The notes: generated by a model from the sequence alone, not told the origin. Positions 1-10,494 are shown, numbered from the stretch's first letter. The stretch is DNA of 64,000 nucleotides from Saprospiraceae bacterium (GCA_028285545.1 JANQPA010000060.1:51880-115879); one strand, 5' to 3'. Program-made: numbers and translations.

Positions 1-2
1 GT

Positions 3-1568
3 CATGTTCAAACCACCAGTACCGAGCCGATTACTTTTCCCTTTACCATTCGCAATCATTTACGTACCAGTATTGCTACCGTAAGAGCTTCTGTAGAAAA
101 CAAACAAACCTTATTCGATCATCAACGCAATTTTTTCCGAGATGCTTTAAGTGCAGGTAATAGTAGTTCGACAAAAGGTTATGTGTTTGGTGATCCGGCC
201 GATAAGGGAAAAACAAAGGCTTTTGTTAAATTATTACTCCAACATCACATCAAAACTTATCCATTATCAGATGATGTCACCATTGGCGGCAAAACCTATC
301 CTGAAGGAGGAGCATTCGTAGTCCCTTCCGGACAATCACAATATCGGATGGTACAGACTTTTTTTGAGCCGGTGACCAGTTTTTATGATAGCGTATTCTA
401 TGATGCCTCTGCCTGGACAGTAGCCCTGGCTTTTGATATGCCATATGAGCGAGTACGATCCCTACCTGCCATGGGTGATCCTCATGAAATGGAAGATCTC
501 GAAGAAGTGGCTCCAAGAGTATCATCAGCTAGTTATGCTTATTTGTTTGAATGGAGTGATTACCATGCCCCCAAAGCTTTAAATTATCTTCTGTCAAAAG
601 GACTAAATGTTAAATCTGCCTTTAGACCATTTTCCATTACGGTTGATGGGCAGGAAATATCATTTGGTTATGGTTCAGTTATGGTTTCGGTGGTTGATCA
701 ACATGATAGTCCACAGCAAATCCAACAATGGGTGAATGAAGCTGCTGAGATAAGTAATGTCAAAATTTACAGTCTGGACGGAGGAATGAGTGCAAGTGGC
801 CCCGATTTAGGGAGTAGGAACTTTCGTACTATTTCCAAGCCCAAAATTGCCATGCTAATTGGAGAGGGAGTTTCTGGATATGAAGCCGGAGAGGTTTGGC
901 ATCTTCTGGACACACGATATCAAATGCCCTTTAGTAAAATCGATTTAGTTGATTTTGGCCGAATGAACCTCAACAATTATAATACCCTAATTTTGGTATC
1001 GGGTAGTTATAGCAGTTTGGATAAAGATGATATTGAAAAAATCAAAGACTGGGTTTCTGGAGGTGGCACCCTAATCTTACAACGATCGGCTGTTTCCTGG
1101 GCCATCCGCCATCAGCTAATCAAGGAAAAATTTGTGGAAACACCAAAGCCAAAAGAAGAAGCTCCCACCCCTCGCTTTGATTACGCTACTGCCTCTGAGC
1201 GATCAGGTGCCAGGAGGATTGGAGGTTCCGTTTATCAGGCAGATATTGACATCAGTCATCCACTAGGCTTTGGACATAAAGATCGTCAGATAAGCGTTTA
1301 CAGGAATCATACTATTTTCCTTCAGCCAAGTACCAGCTCCTATAGTACAGTAGTTAAATACACTGATGATCCGCTGTTGGATGGTTATTTACATCCTGAA
1401 AACCTGGACAAGCTTAGGAACTCTGTTTCTACATTGGTGAGTCCCATTGGTAGAGGCCGAGCTGTTTTGTTTGTTGACAATCCCAATTTCCGTGGGTTTT
1501 GGTATGGAACCAATCGTTTGTTTATGAATGCGCTCTTTTTTGGAGAGCATATTGGAGTTCCCAGATAA
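3..1568 (+). CDS. M14-type zinc carboxypeptidase-like protein, C-terminal part (5' end outside window)
   Basis: The reading frame is open from base 3, so the gene begins upstream of the window and the GTG at 183 is an internal codon. About 520 residues are visible. They resemble the C-terminal half of the large (about 850-residue) secreted M14 metallopeptidases common in Bacteroidota, where a glutamine-amidotransferase-like domain follows the peptidase. The stretch around 840-1110, with KIAMLIGEG and then WVSGGGTLIL, fits that Rossmann-like domain. The zinc ligands HxxE would lie upstream and cannot be checked. The protein is probably periplasmic or secreted and acts on peptides. A long hairpin directly follows the TAA stop. 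The family call rests on the C-terminal part alone. Confidence 0.65.
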   Translation, partial: HVQTTSTEPITFPFTIRNHLRTSIATVRASVENKQTLFDHQRNFFRDALSAGNSSSTKGYVFGDPADKGKTKAFVKLLLQHHIKTYPLSDDVTIGGKTYPEGGAFVVPSGQSQYRMVQTFFEPVTSFYDSVFYDASAWTVALAFDMPYERVRSLPAMGDPHEMEDLEEVAPRVSSASYAYLFEWSDYHAPKALNYLLSKGLNVKSAFRPFSITVDGQEISFGYGSVMVSVVDQHDSPQQIQQWVNEAAEISNVKIYSLDGGMSASGPDLGSRNFRTISKPKIAMLIGEGVSGYEAGEVWHLLDTRYQMPFSKIDLVDFGRMNLNNYNTLILVSGSYSSLDKDDIEKIKDWVSGGGTLILQRSAVSWAIRHQLIKEKFVETPKPKEEAPTPRFDYATASERSGARRIGGSVYQADIDISHPLGFGHKDRQISVYRNHTIFLQPSTSSYSTVVKYTDDPLLDGYLHPENLDKLRNSVSTLVSPIGRGRAVLFVDNPNFRGFWYGTNRLFMNALFFGEHIGVPR

Positions 1569-1571
1569 GAG

Positions 1572-1604
1572 TAGATAGCGGCTGGTGGCACCAGCCGCTA
1601 TCTA
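1572..1604. terminator. 33-bp near-perfect palindrome between convergent genes
   Basis: Arms 1572-1587 and 1589-1604 are perfectly complementary (16 bp) around a single central base. Seven T follow on the plus strand. It lies 4 bases after the stop of the carboxypeptidase and 5 bases from the stop of the convergent TonB-like gene, so it is probably a shared bidirectional terminator. Confidence 0.75.
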
Positions 1605-1609
1605 TTTTT

Positions 1610-2062
1610 TTAATGTAATTTAAAATCAAACTCCAACATCCGCTTATCCTGTGCCGGCACTCCATAATTTGAAGCAGGTTTCCATTTGGGCATATTGTAG
1701 ACTAAATCAAGTGCTGCTTTATCACAATCATGGCCAAGAGAATTGATAATCTTTGCTTTGGTTACTTTTCCGTCAGAAGAAATGACCACTAATACTTTTA
1801 CAGATCCTTCAATAGATTGATTTTGGGCTAATTTGGGATATTTAAGATTAGCAGCTACATATTCATCCAGGTTTTCAAACGAAGCCCGGTGTTGCCCAAG
1901 GGCTAAATTTAATTTTGGAGTTTCAGTAGCTGATCTATTGTTCTCAGATAATTTTTGTGTCTTTGAAGACGCAAGCATTGAGCTACTTCTTTGAGCTTGT
2001 ATGGCGCTAAATTGAATTAGGCAAAATAATGTGATGGATAAAAAAATGCGGAAGCTATTCAT
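1610..2062 (-). CDS. Secreted TonB C-terminal-domain protein
   Basis: A 150-residue protein with an N-terminal signal peptide (about residues 1-23, ending AIQA) and a C-terminal TonB-like domain (about 65-148). The sequence YPKLAQNQSIEGSVKVLVVI followed by VTKAKIINSLGHDCD and a final WKPA is the usual signature of this domain in Bacteroidota. There is no proline-rich spanning region and no ExbB/ExbD nearby, so this is unlikely to be the energy-transducing TonB of a transport system. It is more like the small periplasmic TonB-domain proteins of unknown role in this phylum. It stands alone between a palindromic terminator and a 185-base gap before the hybrid regulator gene. Confidence 0.75.
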   Translation of the reverse strand: MNSFRIFLSITLFCLIQFSAIQAQRSSSMLASSKTQKLSENNRSATETPKLNLALGQHRASFENLDEYVAANLKYPKLAQNQSIEGSVKVLVVISSDGKVTKAKIINSLGHDCDKAALDLVYNMPKWKPASNYGVPAQDKRMLEFDFKLH

Positions 2063-2247
2063 AGTAAACTGATTTTTATGACAAAATGGGTTCGATTATT
2101 TTACCTTACAAAGGTGCGGCAAAAGCCCAATCAAGACTATGTCAATTGAGGTCAGATATCATAAAATCAGTTGTGGAGAATACCAACAAGTATGTCAATT
2201 CGTTGCATGCGGAGACACACAAACAACAATAAGCCACTAACTATCAA

Positions 2248-5200
2248 TCACTTACCAGTTGCACTTGGAGAAAAACCAAATTCTTCTCGATAAGTCTTTG
2301 AAAAATGGGCCTGGTCTTTAAATCCAACTTTCCAGGCTACTTCAGAAACATTAAGGTCTGTTGTTTCCAAAAGAGATTTGGCCTTATTCAAGCGATAGAT
2401 TCTAATAAAAGCAGAGGGTGAGGTAGCGATTAAAGCTTGCATTTTGCGGAATAATTGGGAGCGACTCATCCCAATCTTTTGACAAAGGACGGAGAGATTA
2501 AAGTTTTCATCACTGTAATGATCTTCTACTATCTGACGGACTTTTTGAATAAAGGCATTTTCAATCAGGATACCCTCATCCTTTATATCGGAATTAGTAG
2601 ATTTTTGTCCTCGCAGTTGTTTGGTGAAGTGAGCAACCATTCTTTTTTGCCGTTCCACCAGCAATTCAAGACGTAATAATAATTCTTCTTTGTTGAATGG
2701 CTTAGTAAGATAGGCATCCGCCCCACGACGTAGGCCAATCATTTTAGAATCATCATCTGCCTTAGCCGTTAGTAAAATGACTGGGATGTGACTGGTTCGC
2801 TCATCGTTTTTTAAAATATCACAAACTTCGTATCCATCTTTTTCAGGCATCATAACATCACTTATGATGATATCAGGTACTTGATTGATGGCTTTTTCAA
2901 CGCCTATTTTCCCATTATAAGCCACATCAATTTGACACCTTCCATCTAAGCAGCTTTTCAGATAAATCACCACATCGTGATTGTCTTCGATGATGAGTAG
3001 CTGCGGTTTGTTTTCTTCTTTGATAGGAAAGTTAGTTACGGTGTCAATTGATGTTTTATGAATAGATTCGTCAGCGGTTAATGGTATGGCAGAGGCCCCT
3101 CTTTCCAAGTGGTGCTCATCAATCTTTTTAGCGGCCTCTCTCTTGACTGGCAAATTGATAAAAAAAACAGAGCCTTGACCTAAGATACTTTCAACCTTAA
3201 TGTTGCCCCCCATAATTTTAATTAATTCTTTGCTGTGTGCCAATCCAATCCCAGTTCCTTCACCTTGTCGGGTAGAAGAAGCATCTACCTGATAGAATCT
3301 GTCAAAAACGTGAGGTAAGTCTTTTTCAGAAATTCCAATGCCTGTATCACGCACTTCAAGTTTTAATACTTTTTCATCACCTGTAAGCTTAACAAGAATG
3401 TCCCCACCTTCTGGAGTGAATTTAAGAGCATTAGAAATTAAATTTGTTAATACTTGCTGGATTTGATCTTCATCATAATCCATAATCAAAGATTCCTGGT
3501 TGGTAAAAAAACGAAGGGAAAGGTTTTTACTATTGGCAAAGGTGTGAAAGGATTCCGTAACGTATCGAATAAAGGGTACAATATCACCCTGTTTTAGGTC
3601 TAGTTCAAAAGATTGGTCTTCTAGTTTTGATAAATCGAGTAACTGATTAATCAGTCTTAGCAGGTTTTTGCCATTATTTTCAATCAACCTTGTCCCTCTA
3701 TCCAGGTATTTTTGTGGTTCGTTGCGCATTTGCTGAGCCATGCCTAGAATGACCGTAAGTGGCGTACGGAATTCATGAGTTAGATTAGTGTATAATCTAC
3801 TTTTGAAAGTATCCAACTCTTTCAACTGCCGAGCTTCTTCAGCTTTCAATTGCAATTCATTACGAAGCAATAAGCGTCGTTTTAAAAAGGAATAAATAAA
3901 GTAAATAAGACCACAAAAAAGCAAAAAGTAGCCCAGATAAGCCCAGCTTGTATGCCACCAGGGAGGGTGTACCACTACTTTCATAGCTAACTCATTAGGG
4001 TGCCAAAGACCACGACTATCTCTGGCTTTTACTCTAAAAGTATAACTACCAGAAGGCAAACTGCTAAAACGGGTGAAATTGAAATTTGAAGGTGTCGACC
4101 AGCTATCTTCATATCCTTCCATCTGGTAACTGTAAAAAACAGCTTCTGGATTCCGAAAATCAGTCAGGGTATATTCGAAGGTAAAGGAGCGATTACCATA
4201 ATAGAGGTCTATTTGCTGATTTTTACCAAAATAATATTGTTTAAAACTGGTGTCCTGTTTTTCATCAACAAATTCAAAAGAAGATAAAACTACTTTTGCT
4301 GCATCATTTTGCCGTTGGAACTCACTCATCACTTCCTCAGGATAAAAGGCAGTAATCCCGTGCAGTCCTCCAAAATACATCCGTCCGTCTCTAGCTTTAT
4401 AATAAGAAAGACGGTTAAACTCATTATGGGTGAGACCATCCTCTTCGAAGAAATTAATAAAAGTGCTGCTGGGAATATGAAAACGAGATAATCCTCTGTT
4501 GGTGCTTAGCCAAAGGCATGAATCAGCTTCCGATAACAGACCACAAACGAAATTATCTGATAGCCCTTCATTTACAGTGAAGTTTTTAATGATTCCAGTA
4601 CTTGGATTAAAATGGACAAGTCCATTGTCCGTTGCCAGCCATAAATTACTGTCTGGAGTTTCTTCAATAGCCATAATTCGTGATACAGGTATATTCCAAT
4701 CCGCAGGATCATACCATGTCTGGGTGCTCTCTGTAGGGGAATATTCCATGATCCGTCCTTTGTGACTAATCCAAACCTTGCCACTATTCCCTCCTGCCTG
4801 AATGGCTTCTGTATGGTATTTACCTTTTTGGGGTAGTTCTAATTTTTTCTCCCATTTCTTTTGCTCATCAGAAGTATCCAAATAGAAAAGTTCATGATGA
4901 AGTGCCCACCAAAGTACACCATCCTTTCCCTTACTCAACAAACCACCCTCCTCTTCTAATGGAGAAGAACCGGGGATATCTATAAGCTCATCGGTTTTTG
5001 TATTGTAAAGATTTCCACTATTTAGCCAAATGCCATTCTCGTCTCCATAAATTCCCCATGGACCGATTATTTGTTTACCAGACGCTACTAAAAGGTTTTC
5101 TACTTGATTTTCCAGATCAATTTTGCCTAAGCCACCATAATAAAAGGAATAGATATTTCCCATAGGATCCTCTGCAATTCCTCGCATACTGCAATAGCCA

Positions 5201-6264
5201 TTACAGCTTGGTTCTATTGTCGAAAAATATTGATCAAAGGAATAAGAGGGCAGCGCTATTCTTATCAGTCCCAATTGAGTAATAACCCAATAGGTGCCAG
5301 ACCTATCTTGAAGTACGTGTAAATAGGCATTCGATTCCTGTAATAGTGGAGATAAGTCCATTCGAAAATTATCAATGGTTCCCTTTTGTTGATTGTAATA
5401 GATTAATTGGCGATCCATTCCCATCAACCAGAGTTCATCTTCCTTGATATACCGGACAGTTCTTATGGAATTCAATTCTGTTTCCGTCAAAAGATCATTC
5501 ACAGGATGAGTGAAAAAACTAGTGTCCTCTACATGGGCCATTAAAATTCTAACATCTTCCTGCGGACTTGCGGCTACTACCAACAAACTATCATTCAGAA
5601 TTAATTCTACGTGCCAGATCACGTAGTCTTTGCAATCCTCTGGCATCACAATGCTTCGTATGGTTTGACCTTTTGAGTTTACTTCTCGGATTTTATTATC
5701 AATGGGAGCATTAAAGAGGTAAAGTCTATTATTGGAATCATATAAAGATGGTAATTTTTGTATAGGAGTTTCATCAAAACCAGTAATTTTAAATTGACCA
5801 TCCTGAAAGAGATACATGCTGATCAATTCTTGATTTTCAGATCTTTTTTCAAATTGATAATCTCCATTCTTGTCCTGCCCTCTAAGATCAAAACTCTCTT
5901 TAGTTTCATCGAAGGGTTTCCGGTAGGTTTCACAGGATTCAGTTTGGGGGTTGAAAATAATCACCTGAGTTTCACCAGCAATCAGTAACAGCGAATCCTC
6001 ATAAATGACCACGTTCACTAGCTTTTCCGTTTCCGATATTAAGCAAGCGGAGGCAAGAGATTGCTTTAAAAATTTACGCCCATCAAATCGATGAAGTTTA
6101 TGGTCATTAGTTGCCCAAAGATATCCTTCCCTATCTTGAACAAGATTATAAGTAATGTTCCCTGACAAACCATCCGCTGTATTATAGAATTGGAAGTTAG
6201 CCTTTTGGGCAGCTGCCCAACAAGTAAAAAGGATAAATAACGTTGTCCAAAGTGTTATTTTCAT
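2248..6264 (-). CDS. Hybrid two-component system sensor/regulator (HTCS)
   Basis: A 1338-residue one-protein signalling system. Order of parts: signal peptide (1-19); a periplasmic two-bladed-propeller region of repeated units such as DREGYLWATNDHKLHRFDG (about 25-690); a Y_Y_Y domain (about 700-770); one membrane span (about 780-802); a HisKA domain with NLTHEFRTPL, phospho-accepting His near 829; HATPase (NALKFTPEGG and DTGIGIS); a receiver domain with SDVMMPEKDG, Asp near 1133; and a C-terminal AraC-type DNA-binding domain (GFKDQAHFSKTYREEFG). HTCS proteins usually sense polysaccharide fragments and control adjacent genes. No SusC/SusD genes are visible in the window, so the signal is unknown. 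The nearest divergent gene is the serine hydrolase at 6392. Confidence 0.93.
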   Translation of the reverse strand: MKITLWTTLFILFTCWAAAQKANFQFYNTADGLSGNITYNLVQDREGYLWATNDHKLHRFDGRKFLKQSLASACLISETEKLVNVVIYEDSLLLIAGETQVIIFNPQTESCETYRKPFDETKESFDLRGQDKNGDYQFEKRSENQELISMYLFQDGQFKITGFDETPIQKLPSLYDSNNRLYLFNAPIDNKIREVNSKGQTIRSIVMPEDCKDYVIWHVELILNDSLLVVAASPQEDVRILMAHVEDTSFFTHPVNDLLTETELNSIRTVRYIKEDELWLMGMDRQLIYYNQQKGTIDNFRMDLSPLLQESNAYLHVLQDRSGTYWVITQLGLIRIALPSYSFDQYFSTIEPSCNGYCSMRGIAEDPMGNIYSFYYGGLGKIDLENQVENLLVASGKQIIGPWGIYGDENGIWLNSGNLYNTKTDELIDIPGSSPLEEEGGLLSKGKDGVLWWALHHELFYLDTSDEQKKWEKKLELPQKGKYHTEAIQAGGNSGKVWISHKGRIMEYSPTESTQTWYDPADWNIPVSRIMAIEETPDSNLWLATDNGLVHFNPSTGIIKNFTVNEGLSDNFVCGLLSEADSCLWLSTNRGLSRFHIPSSTFINFFEEDGLTHNEFNRLSYYKARDGRMYFGGLHGITAFYPEEVMSEFQRQNDAAKVVLSSFEFVDEKQDTSFKQYYFGKNQQIDLYYGNRSFTFEYTLTDFRNPEAVFYSYQMEGYEDSWSTPSNFNFTRFSSLPSGSYTFRVKARDSRGLWHPNELAMKVVVHPPWWHTSWAYLGYFLLFCGLIYFIYSFLKRRLLLRNELQLKAEEARQLKELDTFKSRLYTNLTHEFRTPLTVILGMAQQMRNEPQKYLDRGTRLIENNGKNLLRLINQLLDLSKLEDQSFELDLKQGDIVPFIRYVTESFHTFANSKNLSLRFFTNQESLIMDYDEDQIQQVLTNLISNALKFTPEGGDILVKLTGDEKVLKLEVRDTGIGISEKDLPHVFDRFYQVDASSTRQGEGTGIGLAHSKELIKIMGGNIKVESILGQGSVFFINLPVKREAAKKIDEHHLERGASAIPLTADESIHKTSIDTVTNFPIKEENKPQLLIIEDNHDVVIYLKSCLDGRCQIDVAYNGKIGVEKAINQVPDIIISDVMMPEKDGYEVCDILKNDERTSHIPVILLTAKADDDSKMIGLRRGADAYLTKPFNKEELLLRLELLVERQKRMVAHFTKQLRGQKSTNSDIKDEGILIENAFIQKVRQIVEDHYSDENFNLSVLCQKIGMSRSQLFRKMQALIATSPSAFIRIYRLNKAKSLLETTDLNVSEVAWKVGFKDQAHFSKTYREEFGFSPSATGK

Positions 6265-6391
6265 CTTGACTTCTACATATCTAAATTAGGGCGGCTTAAG
6301 CTTAGGGAAGGAATTTACACATTTTCAGCAGTTTTTCTTGTAAAAAAATATTTTCCCTAAAAATATATTTCCTCTATTTTGCAATAAAAAC

Positions 6392-7612
6392 ATGAAGTTC
6401 TTCCTTTCTTTATTTTTGTTATCTGCCTTTATTGTTTTACCCTTTCAATCTGCATACACCCAGGCTGAATCCGTTGGCATCTCCACTGAACGCCTTCAAC
6501 GATTATCCAAGTTTGTAGAAAAAAGCATTGAAAACAGTCAACTTCCAGGTGCCGTCATCCTCGTTTCACGAAAAAATCAAATTGTTCTAAATCAAGCACA
6601 AGGCTATAGCAGCATCTCTGACAAAAAAACAATGAAAAAAGATGATATTTTCTTCATCCAATCCATGACTAAGCCAATCATTACAGTAGCTTTTATGATG
6701 TTATATGAAGAAGGGCATTTTTTACTAACAGATCCCGTATCTAAATATCTACCCCAATTCAAAGAACGAATGGTGGCCAAAGACCTCGAGGCAGGAGTCA
6801 AAAGTGAAACCGAAAAAGCCACAAGTGAGATGACCATTGCCCAATTACTCAGTCATACTGCTGGCCTATCCCATGGTTTAGGTAGCAATACTTTAGATCA
6901 AGAATATGCGAATGCACTATACTGGCAACCTCACAAAACCATTCAGGATAGAGTCAACGCATTAGTAGATCTTCCTTTGATAGGCCAACCAGGTGAGCAA
7001 TGGTATTACAGCGCTGGCCCAGACCTGATTGCAGTAATGATTGAGCAATTTTCGGGGCTAACAGTTCCTGAGTTTTTGCAAAGTCGATTATTCGATCCCT
7101 TAGGAATGGAGGATACCGGATTTAATTTATCAAAAGATCAGCAATCCCGAATGGTACAATACCATGTGGTTAATAGCGAAGGAAAGTTGATGAATAGCCC
7201 AAAGCAAACGCCAGCTGAGGGGAACACTGTTCATGGAGGATCCTATGGTTTGTTTTCCACTGCTTCCGATTATTTAAAATTTTGTCAGATGCTCCTCAAT
7301 AAGGGAAATATGGATGGACATCAATTTCTCAGTCCTAAAACTCTTGAGCTGATGACTCAAAATCAGGTAGGTGAATTATACAAGCGTCCGGGAGAGGGAT
7401 TTGGCTTTGGTTTTGCAGTAATAACCAATCTGGCTGATTATAAGGCACTGGGATCTGAAGGACTTTATTATTGGACAGGAATTTATAATACTCACTTTTT
7501 TATAGATCCCAAAGAAGAACTCATTGCTATATTAATGACACAAACGGCTCCTTATTCCAGATACTGGACCAATAAACTGAGGCATTTTGTGTATCAGGCA
7601 ATTGTCGAATAA
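6392..7612 (+). CDS. Serine hydrolase of the beta-lactamase (class C / PBP-like) family
   Basis: A 406-residue exported protein with a signal peptide (about 1-23). The SxxK motif is seen as SMTK in FFIQSMTKPI (serine near residue 91). The second motif appears as WYYSAGP (Tyr-Ser-Ala) and a possible third motif is HGGSYG. Proteins like this act as esterases, D-amino peptidases or penicillin-recognising enzymes in the periplasm, and sequence alone does not tell which. It is transcribed divergently from the hybrid regulator, sharing a 127-base AT-rich intergenic region, which makes co-regulation possible. The ATG start fits the signal peptide and lies just after an AT-rich stretch with a TATTTTG box. 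Confidence 0.85.
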   Translation: MKFFLSLFLLSAFIVLPFQSAYTQAESVGISTERLQRLSKFVEKSIENSQLPGAVILVSRKNQIVLNQAQGYSSISDKKTMKKDDIFFIQSMTKPIITVAFMMLYEEGHFLLTDPVSKYLPQFKERMVAKDLEAGVKSETEKATSEMTIAQLLSHTAGLSHGLGSNTLDQEYANALYWQPHKTIQDRVNALVDLPLIGQPGEQWYYSAGPDLIAVMIEQFSGLTVPEFLQSRLFDPLGMEDTGFNLSKDQQSRMVQYHVVNSEGKLMNSPKQTPAEGNTVHGGSYGLFSTASDYLKFCQMLLNKGNMDGHQFLSPKTLELMTQNQVGELYKRPGEGFGFGFAVITNLADYKALGSEGLYYWTGIYNTHFFIDPKEELIAILMTQTAPYSRYWTNKLRHFVYQAIVE

Positions 7613-7705
7613 AAAACTTCAAAAATTCACCTTATGTCGGATTCGCGAGTTCATTATTAATTGCTTATTTTTATTTTATCATAAAATCCCTAGAATAAAA
7701 TTATC

Positions 7706-8896
7706 ATGACCATCAGAAATCCCATTTTAAATCTTAAAGATGAAATATCTGCTTATAGAAGAGAATTGCACCAAAACCCACAAACCGCTTATGAGGAAGA
7801 ATTTGCCAATAATCTTGTTGCTAAAAAACTAAAAGAATGGGGAATAAAATTTGAAGATGGAATTGCCACAACAGGAATTGTCGCAACTATTGAAGGCAAG
7901 CAAAATACCAGAGGGAAAAGCATTGGCTTACGTGCAGATATGGATGCTCTTAATATTCTAGAGGAAAACAATAAACCCTGGGTCTCTAAAACTCCTGGAA
8001 AAATGCATGCTTGTGGTCATGATGGTCATACAGCTATGCTTTTAGGAGCGGCAAAATATTTAAAGGAAAATCCAAATTTTAATGGTAAAGTCCACTTGAT
8101 TTTTCAACCAGCTGAAGAGGGTCGCCGAGGAGCCAATACTATGATAGAAGAGGGTTTATTTGAAAGATTCCATTGCGATGAGGTTTTTGGAATGCATAAT
8201 TGGCCCACTATCCCCAAAGGTCAAATTGCCATGCGTCCCGGTCCAATTATGGCCAGTTCTGATAAATTCTGGTTGGAAATTCATGGCAAAGGAGGTCATG
8301 CCGCTCTCCCGCATAATACAATCGATCCTATTGTTATTGGCAGTCAAATTGTAACAGCATTGCAAGCTCTTATTAGTAGAGTCCGCAACCCTATTGATCC
8401 TGCCGTTTTATCGATTACCAATTTTAATGCTGGAACTGGAATGCACAACATTATTCCTGATATGGCCAAAATATCAGGAACTCTTAGAACTTACGATCAA
8501 AACCTACGCTTCCTCCTTAAAGAAAAAATTGGCAGTACAGCCGAGCAAATTGCAGCTGCATTCGGGGCATCCATCAAATATGAATTTGAATTTGTAATCG
8601 ATCCAACCATTAATGACCCCAAACTAGCGGAATTTTGTGCTGATGTAGCTCGTGAAATAGTTGGTTCCGAAAATGTAGAAGCCAATGTTGAGCCCGTTAT
8701 GGGTGGAGAAGATTTTGGTGCCATGATGCTTGAACGACCAGGCTGCTATGTCTTTATGGGACAAGGAGAACCCGAAAAACCTGAAAGTAATCATAATAAT
8801 GGCTTACATACCCCACGCTATGATTTTAATGACGATATTATTCCGCTAGGTATTGAATATTGGGCCAAAATAGTAGAAGAAGCCTTACCACTCTAA
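7706..8896 (+). CDS. M20-family amidohydrolase (N-acyl-amino acid / hippurate hydrolase type)
   Basis: A 396-residue cytoplasmic metallopeptidase-like enzyme, the normal length for the IAP/AMA/hippurate hydrolase group. Metal-binding motifs are clear: MHACGHDGHT (about 107-116), QPAEEGRRGA (about 144-153), and MHNWP (about 182). The dimerisation insert starts around KGGHAALPH (about 203). The C-terminal metal ligand region is HNNGLHTPRYDF. Family members remove N-acyl groups from amino acids or related amides using two metal ions. No signal peptide is present. It lies 93 bases downstream of the serine hydrolase on the same strand, and 54 bases before the esterase gene, so the three may be co-transcribed. 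Confidence 0.9.
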   Translation: MTIRNPILNLKDEISAYRRELHQNPQTAYEEEFANNLVAKKLKEWGIKFEDGIATTGIVATIEGKQNTRGKSIGLRADMDALNILEENNKPWVSKTPGKMHACGHDGHTAMLLGAAKYLKENPNFNGKVHLIFQPAEEGRRGANTMIEEGLFERFHCDEVFGMHNWPTIPKGQIAMRPGPIMASSDKFWLEIHGKGGHAALPHNTIDPIVIGSQIVTALQALISRVRNPIDPAVLSITNFNAGTGMHNIIPDMAKISGTLRTYDQNLRFLLKEKIGSTAEQIAAAFGASIKYEFEFVIDPTINDPKLAEFCADVAREIVGSENVEANVEPVMGGEDFGAMMLERPGCYVFMGQGEPEKPESNHNNGLHTPRYDFNDDIIPLGIEYWAKIVEEALPL

Positions 8897-8950
8897 GAAG
8901 TAAATAAATCCGACTTGTAATTATTACACTTTATATCCTAAACACTCAAA

Positions 8951-10192
8951 ATGATGAAAAAGCTCCCGATGGCCATACTTGTCCTGTTAATGGGCCTAAA
9001 TCTCTATGCCCAGCCAGAAGAAAAAATTACTATAGGCCATATTGATAAAATTGATTCTAAAGTTTTGGGAGAAGAAAGAGAGGTCTGGGTTTATGTTCCA
9101 GAGGGCCCGTCGAATGATGTATTTTCAAAACCCAGGTATCCGGTTGTATATCTTTTAGATGGTGATGGGCACTTTTTTTCTGTTGTGGGGATGATCCGTC
9201 AGCTAAGTTCTATTAATGGAAATACGATTTGTCCCAAAATGATTGTGGTGGGTATTCCCAATACCAATAGGATCAGGGATCTGACTCCAATTAAGGGTAA
9301 ATCTGATGACCCATATGGTAATCCTGCAATGACTGCAGCCTCAGGAGGTGGGAAAAATTTTATGGCTTTTATTGAACAGGAATTAATGCCCCATATAGAA
9401 TCTTCTTATCCAACAGCCCCCTATCGAATGTTTATTGGCCATTCTTTAGGTGGATTGATGGTTGTAAATGCTTTTCTTTATAATACAAAGCTATTTAATT
9501 CGTATGTCGCTATTGATCCTTCTATGTGGTGGGGAGGGCGTCAACTTTTAAATGAAATGAAAGAAAGTAAAATTGACAAAAAATTTGATGGGAAATCCTT
9601 CTACCTCGGTATTGCCAATACCATGCCTCCAGGGATGCAAATTGAACAAGTCAGACCTTCTAAAAATAGTAAAACAGAACACATTCGTTCCATACTTGAG
9701 TTAGATGACTATTTTAAAGAAAATGCTGGCAAGTACCTTCGCTATAAAGGCAAATACTATAATGAAGACAGCCATGGTTCCGTTCCCTTAATTTCTGAAT
9801 ATGATGCGCTGCGTTTTTTCTTTTCTTTTTATCGTTTAAATTTATATCCTCCTGATTATATTGATCCAAATAGTCAGATACTTCAAAAAATAGTTACTCA
9901 TTATGAATCTGTGTCTAATGAGTTTGGTTATGAGGTCAAACCAGAAGAAGGTTATATTAATGGTTTAGCCCGTCAATTTTTGAATACAAAGCAGATGAAA
10001 AAAGCAGAGCAATTTTTTCAACTCAATGTCAATAATTACCCAAAAAGTTATCATGCCTATGATTCACTAGGCGATTATTATGAGGAAGCAGGGAATAAAG
10101 AACAAGCCGTCGAAAGTTATAAGACGGCTTTGAAGTTGAATAAAAATGCCACAACTTCTAAAGAAAAATTAGAAAAACTACAGAATAAATGA
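8951..10192 (+). CDS. Secreted alpha/beta-hydrolase (esterase D / Fes type) with C-terminal TPR
   Basis: A 413-residue exported protein: signal peptide (about 1-21, ending LYAQ), an esterase domain (about 25-290) and a short TPR-like tail (about 345-410, YHAYDSLGDYYEEAGNKEQA). The nucleophile elbow is GHSLGG (Ser near 165), and YPVVYLLDGDGHFF near residue 60 is typical of the putative esterase family that includes siderophore and feruloyl esterases. The late HGSVP segment is a likely position of the catalytic His. The combination of esterase plus TPR repeats is frequent in Bacteroidota, and the natural ester is not known. Two tandem ATG codons occur at 8951 and 8954 and either could be the start. 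Confidence 0.87.
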   Translation: MMKKLPMAILVLLMGLNLYAQPEEKITIGHIDKIDSKVLGEEREVWVYVPEGPSNDVFSKPRYPVVYLLDGDGHFFSVVGMIRQLSSINGNTICPKMIVVGIPNTNRIRDLTPIKGKSDDPYGNPAMTAASGGGKNFMAFIEQELMPHIESSYPTAPYRMFIGHSLGGLMVVNAFLYNTKLFNSYVAIDPSMWWGGRQLLNEMKESKIDKKFDGKSFYLGIANTMPPGMQIEQVRPSKNSKTEHIRSILELDDYFKENAGKYLRYKGKYYNEDSHGSVPLISEYDALRFFFSFYRLNLYPPDYIDPNSQILQKIVTHYESVSNEFGYEVKPEEGYINGLARQFLNTKQMKKAEQFFQLNVNNYPKSYHAYDSLGDYYEEAGNKEQAVESYKTALKLNKNATTSKEKLEKLQNK

Positions 10193-10494
10193 AACAAGGG
10201 CCATCTCAAATTTCAAAAATTATTCACAAAAAATGACCTCCCTCAAAGAGATAAAGAGACAAATTGAGATACATGGAGACAAATTGTTATATCTACTTAC
10301 TATAGATATGAATTATCCAGAACACTATGGATTAATCTGTTTAGGTCTGGAAAATCATTAATATAAAACTATATGTCTCTACTTATTTCCCTGACTGCAG
10401 CAGGCAGTTATTTATCTCCCATTTTTTGATGATTAAGATTGAAATCTACTAGGATTTTTGTAAAGGCTCATTTTTCATCTATTAATTCCAGATT
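10193..10494. repeat. Intergenic gap holding one copy of a dispersed AGAGATA/AAATTG repeat
   Basis: 302 bases without a gene. Bases 10247-10287 (about 41 bp) match, with only a few changes, the reverse complement of 32284-32326. The shared words are AGAGATA, GAGACAAATTGAGATA, ATGGAGA and AAATTGT. No ORF or tRNA is seen in the rest of the gap. Confidence 0.6.
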